NCBI GenBank assembly: GCA_036387335.1
Contig: DASVTZ010000033.1
Span: 1 to 37,276 of the forward strand
Source: Longimicrobium sp.
GTDB taxonomy: Bacteria > Gemmatimonadota > Gemmatimonadetes > Longimicrobiales > Longimicrobiaceae
DNA: 37,276 nt
Direction: 5' to 3'
Below the pieces are notes generated by a model. That model saw only the letters and a program-made list of their open reading frames with translations, did not search any database and was not told the origin of the DNA. Position 1 is the first letter of the stretch. Each line of letters opens with the position of its first letter. This document shows positions 1-7,647 of this stretch, piece after piece. Position numbers and translations under genes: made by a program.

Positions 1-528
1 GAGCCGCTCGTCCTGCGCGACCTCGCGCATGAAGCGCACGCAGCGGGTGCACATCACGCAGCGGTCCGCGTTGAAGAGCACGTCGCCGCCGAAGTCGTCG
101 CGCCCCTGCACGCGCTTCGGCTCCTTGAGGCGGCCCATGGCACGCCCCTCGGCGGCGGTGTAGTCCTGCAGCTTGCACTCTCCCGACTGATCGCACACCG
201 GGCAGTCCAGCGGGTGGTTGACCAGGTAGAACTCCAGCACGCCCTTGCGGGCTTCCAGCGCCTTCTCGCTCTGGGTGTGGATGACGTTGCCGTCGGCCAC
301 CGTCGCGGTGCAGCTGGGCTGCAGCTTGGGCGCCTTCTCCACCTCCACCAGGCACATGCGGCACTGGGCCGGGGCGCTGAGCCCCGGGTGGTAGCAGTAG
401 TGCGGAACGTCGATCCCCGCGCGTGCGGCGGCGTCGATGATGCGGGTCCCCTTGGGAACCTCGAGCTCCATTCCGTCGATGGTGCAGCGCACCGTCTCCG
501 GGTTCGCCTTCGGCGTGGCGTCAGCCAT
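1..528 (-). CDS. nuoG: NADH-quinone oxidoreductase subunit G, N-terminal part (cut by window edge)
   Basis: NuoG carries electrons through the peripheral arm of respiratory complex I. The 176 visible residues hold the N-terminal ferredoxin-like part. A [2Fe-2S] ligand set is seen at C45, C56, C59 and C73. The His-Cys cluster motif follows at H105, C109, C112 and C118, and the first cysteines of a [4Fe-4S] site are at C157, C160 and C163. The rest of the protein, including the molybdopterin-like domain, lies beyond base 1. The ATG at 528 is chosen because a GGAAG stretch lies about 8 bases upstream and the ferredoxin domain begins soon after. It is separated from the upstream nuoF stop by only 18 bases, so it belongs to the same transcript. 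The identification is secure; the C-terminal extent cannot be judged. Confidence 0.96.
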   Translation of the reverse strand, partial: MADATPKANPETVRCTIDGMELEVPKGTRIIDAAARAGIDVPHYCYHPGLSAPAQCRMCLVEVEKAPKLQPSCTATVADGNVIHTQSEKALEARKGVLEFYLVNHPLDCPVCDQSGECKLQDYTAAEGRAMGRLKEPKRVQGRDDFGGDVLFNADRCVMCTRCVRFMREVAQDERL

Positions 529-546
529 GGCCGCGTCTTCCTTTCC

Positions 547-1851
547 TCAGAGGGCGATGGCCGAGGCGACCGGCACCCCGGCGCCCGCGTGCATCATCTT
601 CAGGTAGTCGCCCCGGAACTTCTCGATCGACGACACGATGGGCGCCGCGGCGGCGTCCGAGAGCACGCAGATCGTCTTCCCGCTCATGTTGTCCGAGATG
701 GAGATCAGCGTGTCCAGGTCTTCCTGCGTGCCGCGCCCGTTCTCGATGCGGCGGAGGATCTTGGCGGCCCACGCGGTCCCCTCGCGGCAGGGCGTGCACT
801 GCCCGCAGCTCTCGTGGGCGTAGAAGTCCACCATCCGCCGCACCTGCTTCACGATGTTGGTGGTGTCGTCCATGATGATCACGGAGCCGCACCCCAGCAT
901 CGTCCCCGCGGCGGCCATCGCCTCGTAGTCCATCCCGATGTCCAGCTCGTCCGCCGTCAGCATGGGGACGGAGGAGCCGCCGGGGATCACCGACTTGATG
1001 GGCCGCCCGCTCGCCGTGCCGCCGCACACGTCGTAGATGAACTCGCGGAAGTTGAAGCCCAGCGGCACCTCGTAGTTGCCGGGGCGCTTCACGTGGCCGC
1101 TCACGCAGAACAGCTTGGTGCCCGTGCTCTTCTCGGTGCCCCACTGCTTGTACCACTCGGCGCCGTTCTGCACGATGTGCGCGGCGGCGATCAGCGTCTC
1201 CACGTTGTTGATGGCGGACGGCTTCCCGAACGCCCCCGAGATCGCGGGGAAGGGCGGCTTGATGCGCGGCTCGCCGCGGCGCCCCTCCAGCGAGTTCATC
1301 AGCCCCGTCTCTTCGCCGCAGATGTACGCGCCCGCGCCGATGTGCAGGGTGATGTCCAGGTCGATCCCGCTTCCCATCACGTTCTTGCCGGCGTATCCGG
1401 CCGCGTACGCCTCCTCGATGGCGCGCGCCAGGATCTGCGCGGGCTCAAAGAACTCGCCGCGGATGTAGATGTACGCGTGCTCCGCGCGGATGGCGTAGGC
1501 GCCGATCAGGCACCCTTCCACGAGCGCGTGCGGCGTCCAGCGGATCAGCTCGCGGTCCTTGAAGGTACCGGGCTCGCTCTCGTCCGCGTTGCAGAGGAGG
1601 TAGTGGGGCTTGTCCGACTTCTGCGGCATGAAGCTCCACTTCACGCCCGTCGGGAAGCCCGCGCCGCCGCGCCCGCGCAGCCCGCTGGCCTTTACCTCGT
1701 TGACGATCTCGGCCGGCGTCATCCCCAGCGCCTTGCGGAGCGGAGCGTAGCCGCCGCGGGCCTCCCACCCCTTCAGCGTCCGCGCTTCCGGATCGCCGAA
1801 GTACTTGGAGAGGACGAGCACCTCACTGGGGTGCCGGTATGGATATGCCAT
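547..1851 (-). CDS. nuoF: NADH-quinone oxidoreductase subunit F (NADH- and FMN-binding)
   Basis: NuoF oxidises NADH and passes electrons through FMN and a [4Fe-4S] centre into complex I. The 434-residue length is usual. The glycine-rich FMN/NADH motif GRGGAGFPTG lies at residues 60-69. The second nucleotide motif, CGEETGLMNSLEG, is at about 178-190. The iron-sulfur ligands are C349, C352, C355 and C395, in SCGQCTPCREGT and further on. The ATG at 1851 is preceded by GGAG with good spacing. The gene lies between nuoE and nuoG in the standard order. It is separated from nuoE by a 7-base repeat array rather than by the tight overlap seen at the nuoA/B, nuoC/D and nuoD/E junctions. All expected cofactor residues are present, so I expect a functional subunit. 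Confidence 0.97.
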   Translation of the reverse strand: MAYPYRHPSEVLVLSKYFGDPEARTLKGWEARGGYAPLRKALGMTPAEIVNEVKASGLRGRGGAGFPTGVKWSFMPQKSDKPHYLLCNADESEPGTFKDRELIRWTPHALVEGCLIGAYAIRAEHAYIYIRGEFFEPAQILARAIEEAYAAGYAGKNVMGSGIDLDITLHIGAGAYICGEETGLMNSLEGRRGEPRIKPPFPAISGAFGKPSAINNVETLIAAAHIVQNGAEWYKQWGTEKSTGTKLFCVSGHVKRPGNYEVPLGFNFREFIYDVCGGTASGRPIKSVIPGGSSVPMLTADELDIGMDYEAMAAAGTMLGCGSVIIMDDTTNIVKQVRRMVDFYAHESCGQCTPCREGTAWAAKILRRIENGRGTQEDLDTLISISDNMSGKTICVLSDAAAAPIVSSIEKFRGDYLKMMHAGAGVPVASAIAL

Positions 1852-1870
1852 CGTTCAGCTCCGGGGCTGA

Positions 1871-1954
1871 TTCAGGACTAAAGTGCTAAGTGCTAAGTGC
1901 TAAGTGCCAAGTGCCAAGTGCTGTTCAGGACTTAGCACTCAGGACTTAGGACTT
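1871..1954 (-). repeat. Heptamer array between nuoE and nuoF
   Basis: This spacer is built from two 7-base words. On the plus strand AAGTGCT (with the variant AAGTGCC) runs about six times, followed by AGGACTT-type units interrupted by a GCACTC segment. It ends 3 bases past the TAA stop of nuoE. On the transcribed (minus) strand the words read AGCACTT and AAGTCCT, so TAG, TAA and TGA triplets recur in all frames, and AGTGCTAAG can pair with CTTAGCACT to fold back. The same AAGTCCT/AGGACTT word reappears at 4669-4743 between nuoB and nuoC. No protein-coding function is seen. Confidence 0.85.
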
Positions 1955-1957
1955 CCG

Positions 1958-2641
1958 TTACTTCAGCGACTCCAACACCGCCGGCACTTCCTCCGGGCGG
2001 ATGTTCTCGTAGAAGCGCTCGTTGATCTGCACGACGGTCGGGAAGCCGCAGGCGCCCAGGCACTCGGCCTCGATCACCGTGAAGCGGCCGTCCTCGCTCA
2101 CCATCCCCATCTCGGTGTTGGTGTGCTCCAGAAACGCTTCGAGGACCGCGTCGCCGCCGCAGAGGTTGCACGAGATGTTGGTGCACACCTGGACGAGGTA
2201 CTTACCGACCGGGCCCAGGTTGTACATCGTGTAGAACGACGCCACGCCGCGCACGTACGCCGGCGGAAGCTCCAGCCGCGCCGCCACCTCGTCCATCGAC
2301 TCGGGCGACAGGTGGCCGCGGAGCTCGTGGGCCAGGTGCAGCGCGGGAAGGAGCGCCGCCTGACGGTCGGGGTAGCGCGAGAGCACCTTCTGGAGGCGCT
2401 CCTCGTACGGGCCGGCGAAGATGGGGCCCTCCGGCTGCTTGGGCGGCACCTGGTACGGCATGGTGCCCGCGACCGAGGCGTGCCCGCCGTCCTCGGGGCG
2501 GATCCCGACGTAGCTGATGCCGCGCACGTCGTCCGCGGTGAGCGCCGGGAACTCGCCCGTGTCGCCCGCGAAGCCCGGGTTCTGCAGGGCGGCCGGCCAC
2601 GACGAGGGGGGAGAGTCCAGCTTTCCTCCATGCTGCGTCAT
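1958..2641 (-). CDS. nuoE: NADH-quinone oxidoreductase subunit E ([2Fe-2S] subunit)
   Basis: NuoE is the small thioredoxin-like subunit that carries the N1a [2Fe-2S] cluster next to NuoF. The ligands are seen at C153, C158, C194 and C198 (CTNISC and CLGAC). The ATG at 2641 overlaps the nuoD stop as ATGA, the usual sign of translational coupling, and gives 227 residues. That is about 60 residues longer than many NuoE proteins. The extra N-terminal part (residues 1 to about 65) is rich in Pro, Gly and Ser and looks disordered. An internal ATG at residue 61 is an alternative start, but the coupling favours the long form. The TAA stop is followed 3 bases later by a heptamer array. Confidence 0.95.
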   Translation of the reverse strand: MTQHGGKLDSPPSSWPAALQNPGFAGDTGEFPALTADDVRGISYVGIRPEDGGHASVAGTMPYQVPPKQPEGPIFAGPYEERLQKVLSRYPDRQAALLPALHLAHELRGHLSPESMDEVAARLELPPAYVRGVASFYTMYNLGPVGKYLVQVCTNISCNLCGGDAVLEAFLEHTNTEMGMVSEDGRFTVIEAECLGACGFPTVVQINERFYENIRPEEVPAVLESLK

Positions 2642-3933
2642 CGGTCGATCTCTCCCAGCACGATGTCCAGCGACGCGTTCACCGCGATCACGTCGGAAAG
2701 CAGCGCCCCCTCGATCATGTGCGGGAGCGCCGCGATGTTGATGAACGACGGGCCGCGCACGCGCCACCGCACCGGCTTGCTGCCGCCGTCGGAGACCACG
2801 TACATCCCCAGCTCGCCCTTGGACGACTCCACCGAGAACCACGACTCGCCCACGGGCGCGCGTACCCCCTCCATCACCAGCTTGAAGTGGTGGATCATGG
2901 ACTCCATGTCGTTCATCGCCGCCGTCTTGGGGGGCAGGATGACGCGGGGGTCGTCCACGTTGATGGGGCCGCCGGGAAGGCGCCGGATGAACTGGCGGAG
3001 GAGGAGCACCGACTGCCTCATCTCCTCCATGCGGCACAGGTAGCGGTCGTAGATGTCGCCGTGCTCGCCCACCGGCACGTCGAAGTCGTACGAGTCCATG
3101 TCGTAGTACGGGCGGTCCTTGCGCACGTCGTACGGCACCCCCGATGCGCGCAGGTTGGGGCCGCTCAGCCCCCAGTTCACCGCGTCCGCCGCCGAGATGG
3201 AGCCCACACCCTGCGTTCGGCCGATCCAGATCCCGTTGTTGGTCAGCAGGGTGTCCACCTCGTCCAGCACGGGGAGGAATCCTTCGATCCACTTGTCGAG
3301 CTGGTCGATCCACCCCGCCGGCAGGTCCGCCATCATCCCCCCGATGCGGGTGGACGACGTGGTGATGCGCGCGCCGGTGAACGCCTCGTGCAGGTCGTAG
3401 ATCAGCTCGCGCTGCTGGAAGGTGTACAGGAAGACGGTGAAGGCGCCCAGGTCGATGGCCGTCGTCCCCAGCCAGAGCAGGTGGCTGAAGATGCGGTCCA
3501 GCTCCATGCAGATGAGGCGCACCACCTTGCACCGCTCCGTTACCTCCACGCCCATCAGCTTCTCCACCGCCATGGCGTAGGCGCAGTTGTAGATCAGCGG
3601 CGCCAGGTAGTCCATGCGGTCGGTGAGCGGAACCACCTGGTTCCAGTCCCGGTACTCGCCCAGCTTCTCGAACGACGAGTGCAGGTAGCCGATGTGCGGG
3701 ATGCAGCGGACGACCGTCTCGCCGTCCAGCTCCAGCACCAGGCGCAGCACGCCGTGCGTGGCGGGGTGCTGCGGCCCAATGTTGATGAGCATGTGCTCGC
3801 CCGCGATGTCCTCCTGCACGCGCGCCTCTTCGCCCACGAAGGGGACGATGGGGGCGTGCACCAGGGAGCCCCCCGAGGAGAGCTCGGGGTTGCGGGCGAC
3901 GTTGTAGACGACTCTGCGCAGCTTGCTCGACAT
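2638..3933 (-). CDS. nuoD: NADH-quinone oxidoreductase subunit D
   Basis: NuoD forms the quinone-binding cavity of complex I together with NuoB. It belongs to the family related to the large subunit of [NiFe] hydrogenases. The conserved GPQHPATHG segment lies at about residues 53-61. It is followed by the HIGYLHSSFEKLGE block and the STRIGGMMADLP block typical of the family. The length of 431 residues is normal. The start ATG at 3933 shares one base with the nuoC stop (TGATG) and the stop shares four bases with nuoE, so the three genes should be translated in a coupled way. Nothing is missing or unusual. Confidence 0.97.
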   Translation of the reverse strand: MSSKLRRVVYNVARNPELSSGGSLVHAPIVPFVGEEARVQEDIAGEHMLINIGPQHPATHGVLRLVLELDGETVVRCIPHIGYLHSSFEKLGEYRDWNQVVPLTDRMDYLAPLIYNCAYAMAVEKLMGVEVTERCKVVRLICMELDRIFSHLLWLGTTAIDLGAFTVFLYTFQQRELIYDLHEAFTGARITTSSTRIGGMMADLPAGWIDQLDKWIEGFLPVLDEVDTLLTNNGIWIGRTQGVGSISAADAVNWGLSGPNLRASGVPYDVRKDRPYYDMDSYDFDVPVGEHGDIYDRYLCRMEEMRQSVLLLRQFIRRLPGGPINVDDPRVILPPKTAAMNDMESMIHHFKLVMEGVRAPVGESWFSVESSKGELGMYVVSDGGSKPVRWRVRGPSFINIAALPHMIEGALLSDVIAVNASLDIVLGEIDR

Positions 3934-4667
3934 CAGCCTCCTCCTCCCATGCCGCCGAACTGCTGCTGCCCGGAGTTCGTCTCCGACTTGCCGAACGGGT
4001 CGGGGACGCTCTGGCCCAGCACGTGTGCGATCTCCAGCTCGCGCGGCGAGTAGTGGTCCTCGGTGCGCAGGTTGAGGGCGCGCCGCGTCTGCTCGGCGCG
4101 GCTGAAGCGGCCGCGGAGCGGGAAGTCCTTACGCAGCGGGTGCCCCTCGGCGTAGTTGTACGGCATCAGGATGCGGCGCAGGTCCGGGTGCCCCGTGAAG
4201 ACGACGCCGAACATGTCGTACACCTCGCGCTCCAGCCAGTCGGCCGCACGCCACAGGTAGTACACGGACTGGATCTCAAGCCCGTCCAGCGGCAGCTCGG
4301 CCTTGACGCGCAGGTTCAGCTTGTTCTCGATGGACCAGAGCTGGTACACCACCTGGATCATCCGCCCGCCGCCGTAGTCCACCGCGGTGAGGTCCTGGAG
4401 GAAGTCGTACCGGTGCCCCGGCTCGTCGCGCAGGAACTGGAGGATCTCGACGTTGCGGTCCGGCAGTACGTAGACGATGTGCTCGTCGCCGCTCACCAGC
4501 TCGTGGCGCAGCACCGCGTCGCCGAAGCGCTCGCGGAGCGCCTCCACCGACGGGTGCGGCGGCAGCCCGCCCGCCTGCGGCGGCGCGCCTGCATCGCCCG
4601 CGTCCGAGGGCCGCGGCCCGGCGTCGAGATCGTCGAGGCCTTTTTTGAATGCGTCGTTCTGGGTCAT
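3933..4667 (-). CDS. nuoC: NADH-quinone oxidoreductase subunit C
   Basis: NuoC is the 30 kDa subunit of the peripheral arm and contacts NuoD and NuoB. The family core is recognisable from the DLTAVDY segment through the LEREVYDMFGVVFTGHPDLR region and the GHPLRKDFPLRG signature near the end. The protein is 244 residues with two family-atypical ends. The N-terminal 50 residues are acidic and Pro/Gly-rich, and there is a short glycine-rich tail. The codons for residues 8-9 form an A6 run (AAAAAAGG), which is a potential slippage site. The ATG at 4667 directly follows a heptamer array whose AGGACT units supply Shine-Dalgarno-like AGGA about 9 bases upstream. The stop overlaps the nuoD start by one base. 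Confidence 0.96.
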   Translation of the reverse strand: MTQNDAFKKGLDDLDAGPRPSDAGDAGAPPQAGGLPPHPSVEALRERFGDAVLRHELVSGDEHIVYVLPDRNVEILQFLRDEPGHRYDFLQDLTAVDYGGGRMIQVVYQLWSIENKLNLRVKAELPLDGLEIQSVYYLWRAADWLEREVYDMFGVVFTGHPDLRRILMPYNYAEGHPLRKDFPLRGRFSRAEQTRRALNLRTEDHYSPRELEIAHVLGQSVPDPFGKSETNSGQQQFGGMGGGG

Positions 4668-4668
4668 A

Positions 4669-4743
4669 GTCCTGAAGTCCTAAGTCCTGAGTCCTAAGTC
4701 CTGTAGCGCGAAGTTCAGCACTCAGGACTTAGGACTTAGCACT
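4669..4743 (-). repeat. Heptamer array with 16-bp inverted repeat between nuoB and nuoC
   Basis: AAGTCCT and AGGACTT units fill the whole nuoB-nuoC spacer, starting 5 bases past the nuoB TAA stop and ending against the nuoC ATG. Positions 4675-4690 and 4722-4737 are perfect reverse complements (16 bp), so the transcript can form a long hairpin. One arm contains the AGGA sequences that are the only visible ribosome-binding candidates for nuoC. Confidence 0.85.
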
Positions 4744-4748
4744 CGCAG

Positions 4749-5456
4749 TTATGGCCTTCGATCCTGCACCCGCACCACCGCCCCCGTCGACATCAGGCCG
4801 CCGGGGCGGTTCTGGTTCGTCGAGTTGCCGAACTGCACGGTGATGTTGTTGATCACCTCGTCCGGCAGGTAGCTGGCGCCCTCGGGAAGCTGGTCCACCG
4901 CGTTCCATTCGTCCTGCGCCGTGGGCGACGAGCGGCGAATCTTCTCCTGGATCATCAGGATCCCGTACATCAGCCCCTCGGGCCGCGGCGGGCAGCCGGG
5001 GACGTACACGTCCACGGGGATGATGGTGTCGATCCCCTGCACCATGCTGTACACGTCGAAGACGCCGCCCGTGGACGCGCAGGCGCCCATGGAGATCGCC
5101 CACTTGGGGCTCGGCATCTGCTCCCAGATCTTGCGCAGCACCGGCGCCATCTTGTACGACACGCGTCCCGCGCAGATCAGCAGGTCCGCCTGCCGGGGGG
5201 AGAAGCTCATGCGCTCCATCCCGAAGCGGGCCAGGTCGTAGCGCGTGGCGGCCGTGGCCATCATCTCGATGGCGCAGCACGCCGTGCCGAACGGCATCGG
5301 CCAGATGGAGTTCTCGCGCGCCCAGTTCACCACCGTGTCCAGCTTGGTGGTGAGGAACGACGGCGAGCCGGAAAAGATGCCGCCCTCGGGGGCGGGCATG
5401 ACCGCGTCGGCCGGCTTGGTGATCGGCTGCGGATTGGTGTTCTCGTTCAGTCCCAT
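4749..5456 (-). CDS. nuoB: NADH-quinone oxidoreductase subunit B (N2 cluster)
   Basis: NuoB binds the terminal [4Fe-4S] cluster N2, which reduces quinone. All four ligands are visible: the tandem cysteines C60 and C61 in [11 protein letters not shown]126 in GACASTGG and C155 in PGCPPRPEG. The protein is 235 residues with a C-terminal extension of about 40 residues beyond the core. The frame stays open upstream, but the ATG at 5456 is chosen because it gives the normal N-terminus and overlaps the end of nuoA by 10 bases. The TAA stop leads straight into the heptamer array that separates it from nuoC. Confidence 0.96.
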   Translation of the reverse strand: MGLNENTNPQPITKPADAVMPAPEGGIFSGSPSFLTTKLDTVVNWARENSIWPMPFGTACCAIEMMATAATRYDLARFGMERMSFSPRQADLLICAGRVSYKMAPVLRKIWEQMPSPKWAISMGACASTGGVFDVYSMVQGIDTIIPVDVYVPGCPPRPEGLMYGILMIQEKIRRSSPTAQDEWNAVDQLPEGASYLPDEVINNITVQFGNSTNQNRPGGLMSTGAVVRVQDRRP

Positions 5457-5803
5457 TCCAGCGCTCCCTTCTTCCACTCGTAAACGAGCCCCACCGTCAG
5501 GATGAAGATGAAGATCATCGCCGAGGCGAAGCCCCCCCACCCCAGCGGCCGCAGCGACACGGCCCAGGGGAGGAGAAACACGGTTTCCACGTCGAACACG
5601 ATGAACAGGATCGCCACCATGTAGAACTTCACCGAAAAGCGCTCGCGCGTGCCACCCAGCGGGTCCATCCCGCTCTCGTACGGGGCGGACTTCACCTTGG
5701 TCTTCCCCCCGGGGCTGAGCACCGTGGAGAGCACCACCATGAAGATCGCGTTGGCCACCGAGATGGCCAGCATGATCAGCGCGGGAAGGTACGAGCGAAG
5801 CAT
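5447..5803 (-). CDS. nuoA: NADH-quinone oxidoreductase subunit A (membrane)
   Basis: NuoA is a small membrane subunit of complex I near the quinone channel. The 118-residue product has three hydrophobic segments: an N-terminal one (residues 5-28), one around [20 protein letters not shown] and a C-terminal one before [12 protein letters not shown]. The conserved YESG and [11 protein letters not shown] motifs and the [10 protein letters not shown] end identify the family. The ATG at 5803 gives a typical N-terminus; upstream codons in this frame do not resemble the family. It is the first gene of the nuo operon, about 55 bases downstream of a strong predicted promoter, and it overlaps nuoB by 10 bases. 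Confidence 0.96.
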   Translation of the reverse strand: MLRSYLPALIMLAISVANAIFMVVLSTVLSPGGKTKVKSAPYESGMDPLGGTRERFSVKFYMVAILFIVFDVETVFLLPWAVSLRPLGWGGFASAMIFIFILTVGLVYEWKKGALEWD

Positions 5804-5864
5804 GTCGGCGTACGCCCTGTGAGGCGGTAGTTTGTGAAATCCTTCACTTGTGTGGAGCCGGGCC

Positions 5865-5893
5865 AATGTACGACTTGCCCGGCCCCCGGTCAA
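5865..5893 (-). promoter_or_regulatory. Sigma70-type promoter for the nuo operon
   Basis: On the minus strand TTGACC (5893-5888) and TACATT (5870-5865) are separated by exactly 17 bases. The predicted start lies about 55 bases before the nuoA ATG. This 5804-6052 gap separates nuoA from the divergent dcd gene. No equally good promoter was seen for dcd in it, and the rest is G/C-rich without further structure that I recognise. Confidence 0.7.
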
Positions 5894-6052
5894 GCGAAGA
5901 ACGGGGCCTTTTCCCCCTTGCCGCGCGGGGGGGCGGGTGCCTAGCTTGGCGCCCCTGTCCCGGTGCCCCCGATACCCCGGTTTTCGGATGTCGTTCGGGG
6001 TTGCCGCGCCACGTGCAACTTCCGCTCCCTCACCTGATTCACAAGCCTCCCG

Positions 6053-6607
6053 ATGAGCCTCAAGTCCGATCGCTGGATCCGGCAGATGGCGCGCGAGCAC
6101 GCGATGATCGCACCCTTTGAGGACGCGCAGGTGAGGAAGGGGACGATCTCGTACGGCGTGTCGTCGTACGGCTACGACATGCGGGTGGCGCGCGAGTTCA
6201 AGATCTTCACCAACGTCAACAACGCCATCGTCGACCCCAAGAACTTCGACGACGCCTCGTTCGTGAACTTCGAGGGCGACGTGTGCATCGTCCCCCCCAA
6301 CTCGTTCGCGCTGGCGAGGTCGGTGGAGTACTTCCGCATCCCGCGCAACGTGCTCACACTTTGCGTCGGAAAAAGCACTTATGCCAGATGTGGCATAATC
6401 ACGAACGTAACTCCTTTCGAGCCAGAGTGGGAAGGGTTCGTGACGCTGGAGATCTCCAACACGACCCCGCTCCCGGCACGCATCTACGCCAACGAGGGGA
6501 TCGCGCAGGTGCTCTTTTTCGAGTCCGACGAGCCGTGCGAGGTCAGCTATGCGGATCGCAAGGGGAAGTACCAGGGGCAGGTGGGGGTGACGGTTCCGAG
6601 GCTGTGA
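6053..6607 (+). CDS. dcd: dCTP deaminase (possibly bifunctional)
   Basis: Dcd deaminates dCTP to dUTP for thymidylate synthesis. The 184-residue length fits the trimeric dUTPase-like family. The motif GKSTYAR (residues 106-112) supplies the phosphate-binding Ser and Arg. [17 protein letters not shown] (120-136) contains the catalytic glutamate at E133. The long form of this motif leaves open a bifunctional dCTP deaminase/dUTPase, which I cannot settle by eye. It is transcribed divergently from nuoA. Codons 101-124 (bases 6353-6424) are oddly rich in A/T-ending and rare codons (ACA, CTT, AAA, ACT, TAT, AGA, ATA, GTA, CCT, CCA). They contain a perfect 8-bp inverted repeat at 6379-6398. The surrounding gene has the usual G/C-ending codons. 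A hairpin-repeat cluster begins 8 bases after the stop. Confidence 0.93.
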   Translation: MSLKSDRWIRQMAREHAMIAPFEDAQVRKGTISYGVSSYGYDMRVAREFKIFTNVNNAIVDPKNFDDASFVNFEGDVCIVPPNSFALARSVEYFRIPRNVLTLCVGKSTYARCGIITNVTPFEPEWEGFVTLEISNTTPLPARIYANEGIAQVLFFESDEPCEVSYADRKGKYQGQVGVTVPRL

Positions 6608-6615
6608 TGCCCCCG

Positions 6616-6932
6616 GCGGTTGAAACCGCTGCAACAACCGCGGGAAGCCTGCCTTCGCAGGCTCCGGGGGGCGGGGGGTGGTGCCGGGCGGCGGGCACCG
6701 GCGTTACGCGACCGGGGGATGAATCCCCCGGCTGGAACCACGGGAAGCCCACTGAAGTGGGCTCTCGCGCCGCAGCCAGTCCGCGCAGGCGGACATTGCG
6801 TGGTTCCAGCGGCGAATTCATTCGCTCATGGACCCGCGCCCCTGCCCGCACCGGCCTTCGCGACGCGCCGGGATCTCGCCCGAGAGTCCGCGCAGGCGGA
6901 CTTTGTGCTGTTGTTGCCGCGAGTTCACTCGC
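6616..6932 (+). repeat. Modular hairpin repeat cluster A (four units)
   Basis: This gap holds four copies of one unit, each a small hairpin with a four-base TGAA-type loop, a linker of about 14-16 bases, then a 7-bp AG...CT hairpin. Units: 6616-6663 (+), 6712-6763 (+), 6778-6825 (-) and 6885-6932 (-). Stems differ between units but stay perfectly paired, apart from one terminal base in the third unit. Loops (TGAA or its complement TTCA; GCAG/CTGC) and linkers (GCAACAAC or CTGGAACCACG types) are conserved. The linkers of the second and third units, 6732-6742 and 6799-6809, are themselves an 11-bp inverted repeat that encloses two hairpins. No gene is seen in the 6608-7025 gap. Confidence 0.85.
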
Positions 6933-7025
6933 CAGGGCACACCCCAGGCACGGCCCACGGCCCGACTCCTGCCGAGGCCAGCGTAAACGGGCGTAGCCGC
7001 GCCGACATTGCATACCGCATCCACG

Positions 7026-7643
7026 ATGACCACCCAGCTCCCGGTGACACCCCAGCATCTCGACGCGATCCGCGAGATCGTGAACATCGGGGCCGGCCAC
7101 GCCGCCACCAACCTGTCGCAGCTCACGGGGCTTACCGTGATGATCTCCGTGCCGCGCATCCAGTGGGTGACGCGCGCGGCGCTCATCGCGTCGCTGCCCG
7201 GCGATGGCGAGCTGGTGCTGATCAGCGTACCCATCGTGGGGGTTTCCGAGGAGGGGGGCGAGCAGGCGGCGCTCGTGCTGGCCAAGGAGACCGCGCTGCG
7301 CATGGTGGCGCTGATGATGCGCCGCGACCCATCGCGCCATACCGAGATCGGGGCGCTGGAGCTCTCGGCGCTCAACGAGATGGGGAACATCGTGTGCGCG
7401 GCGTACGTGGGCGTGCTGGGGACGTTCCTCAACAAGGGCGTGATGATCGGCACCCCCGTCCTCACCGCGGGCGACCGGGAGCGGGTGGGGCGCGACGCGG
7501 TGGACGGGCTCCTGATCGAGACCGACTTCACCTTCCTGGATACGACGTTCGAAGGGGTCTTCGTCCTGAGCCACGCCGACGTCTCCTTCGCCTCGCTGCT
7601 GCGCGCGCTCGGCTTCAAGGACGTCGCCGAGAGCGCGTCCTGA
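7026..7643 (+). CDS. cheC: CheC-family phosphatase (CheY-P phosphatase-like)
   Basis: CheC proteins dephosphorylate CheY-P or related response regulators. Both family active-site motifs are present: E17-IV-N20 in REIVNIGAGHAATNLSQL, and a second E-x-x-N in ALNEMGNIVCAAY near residue 122. The product is about 205 residues, as expected for a two-site CheC. The ATG at 7026 gives MTTQ...; a TTG at 7008 in the same frame is possible but less likely. No chemotaxis genes are nearby, so the regulator it acts on is unknown. It is followed after 4 bases by glpD and probably shares a transcript with glpD and the potassium channel gene. The gene symbol names the family and does not show a role in chemotaxis. 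Confidence 0.85.
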   Translation: MTTQLPVTPQHLDAIREIVNIGAGHAATNLSQLTGLTVMISVPRIQWVTRAALIASLPGDGELVLISVPIVGVSEEGGEQAALVLAKETALRMVALMMRRDPSRHTEIGALELSALNEMGNIVCAAYVGVLGTFLNKGVMIGTPVLTAGDRERVGRDAVDGLLIETDFTFLDTTFEGVFVLSHADVSFASLLRALGFKDVAESAS

Positions 7644-7647
7644 TCCC

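Noticed and set aside
214-1881. Long plus-strand open frame (555 codons) opposite nuoF/nuoG, and similar long frames opposite most genes
   Set aside because: G/C-rich codon use on the real strand leaves the opposite frames without stops; the products are Arg/Ala/Gly/His-rich with no recognisable motif, while the other strand encodes conserved proteins.
1871-1954. CRISPR-like array
   Set aside because: Units are only 7 bases with no spacers, and no cas genes are present.
4641-4650. A6 run near the start of nuoC as a programmed frameshift site
   Set aside because: The zero-frame product is a complete NuoC; no useful product arises in the other frames and no stimulatory structure is evident.
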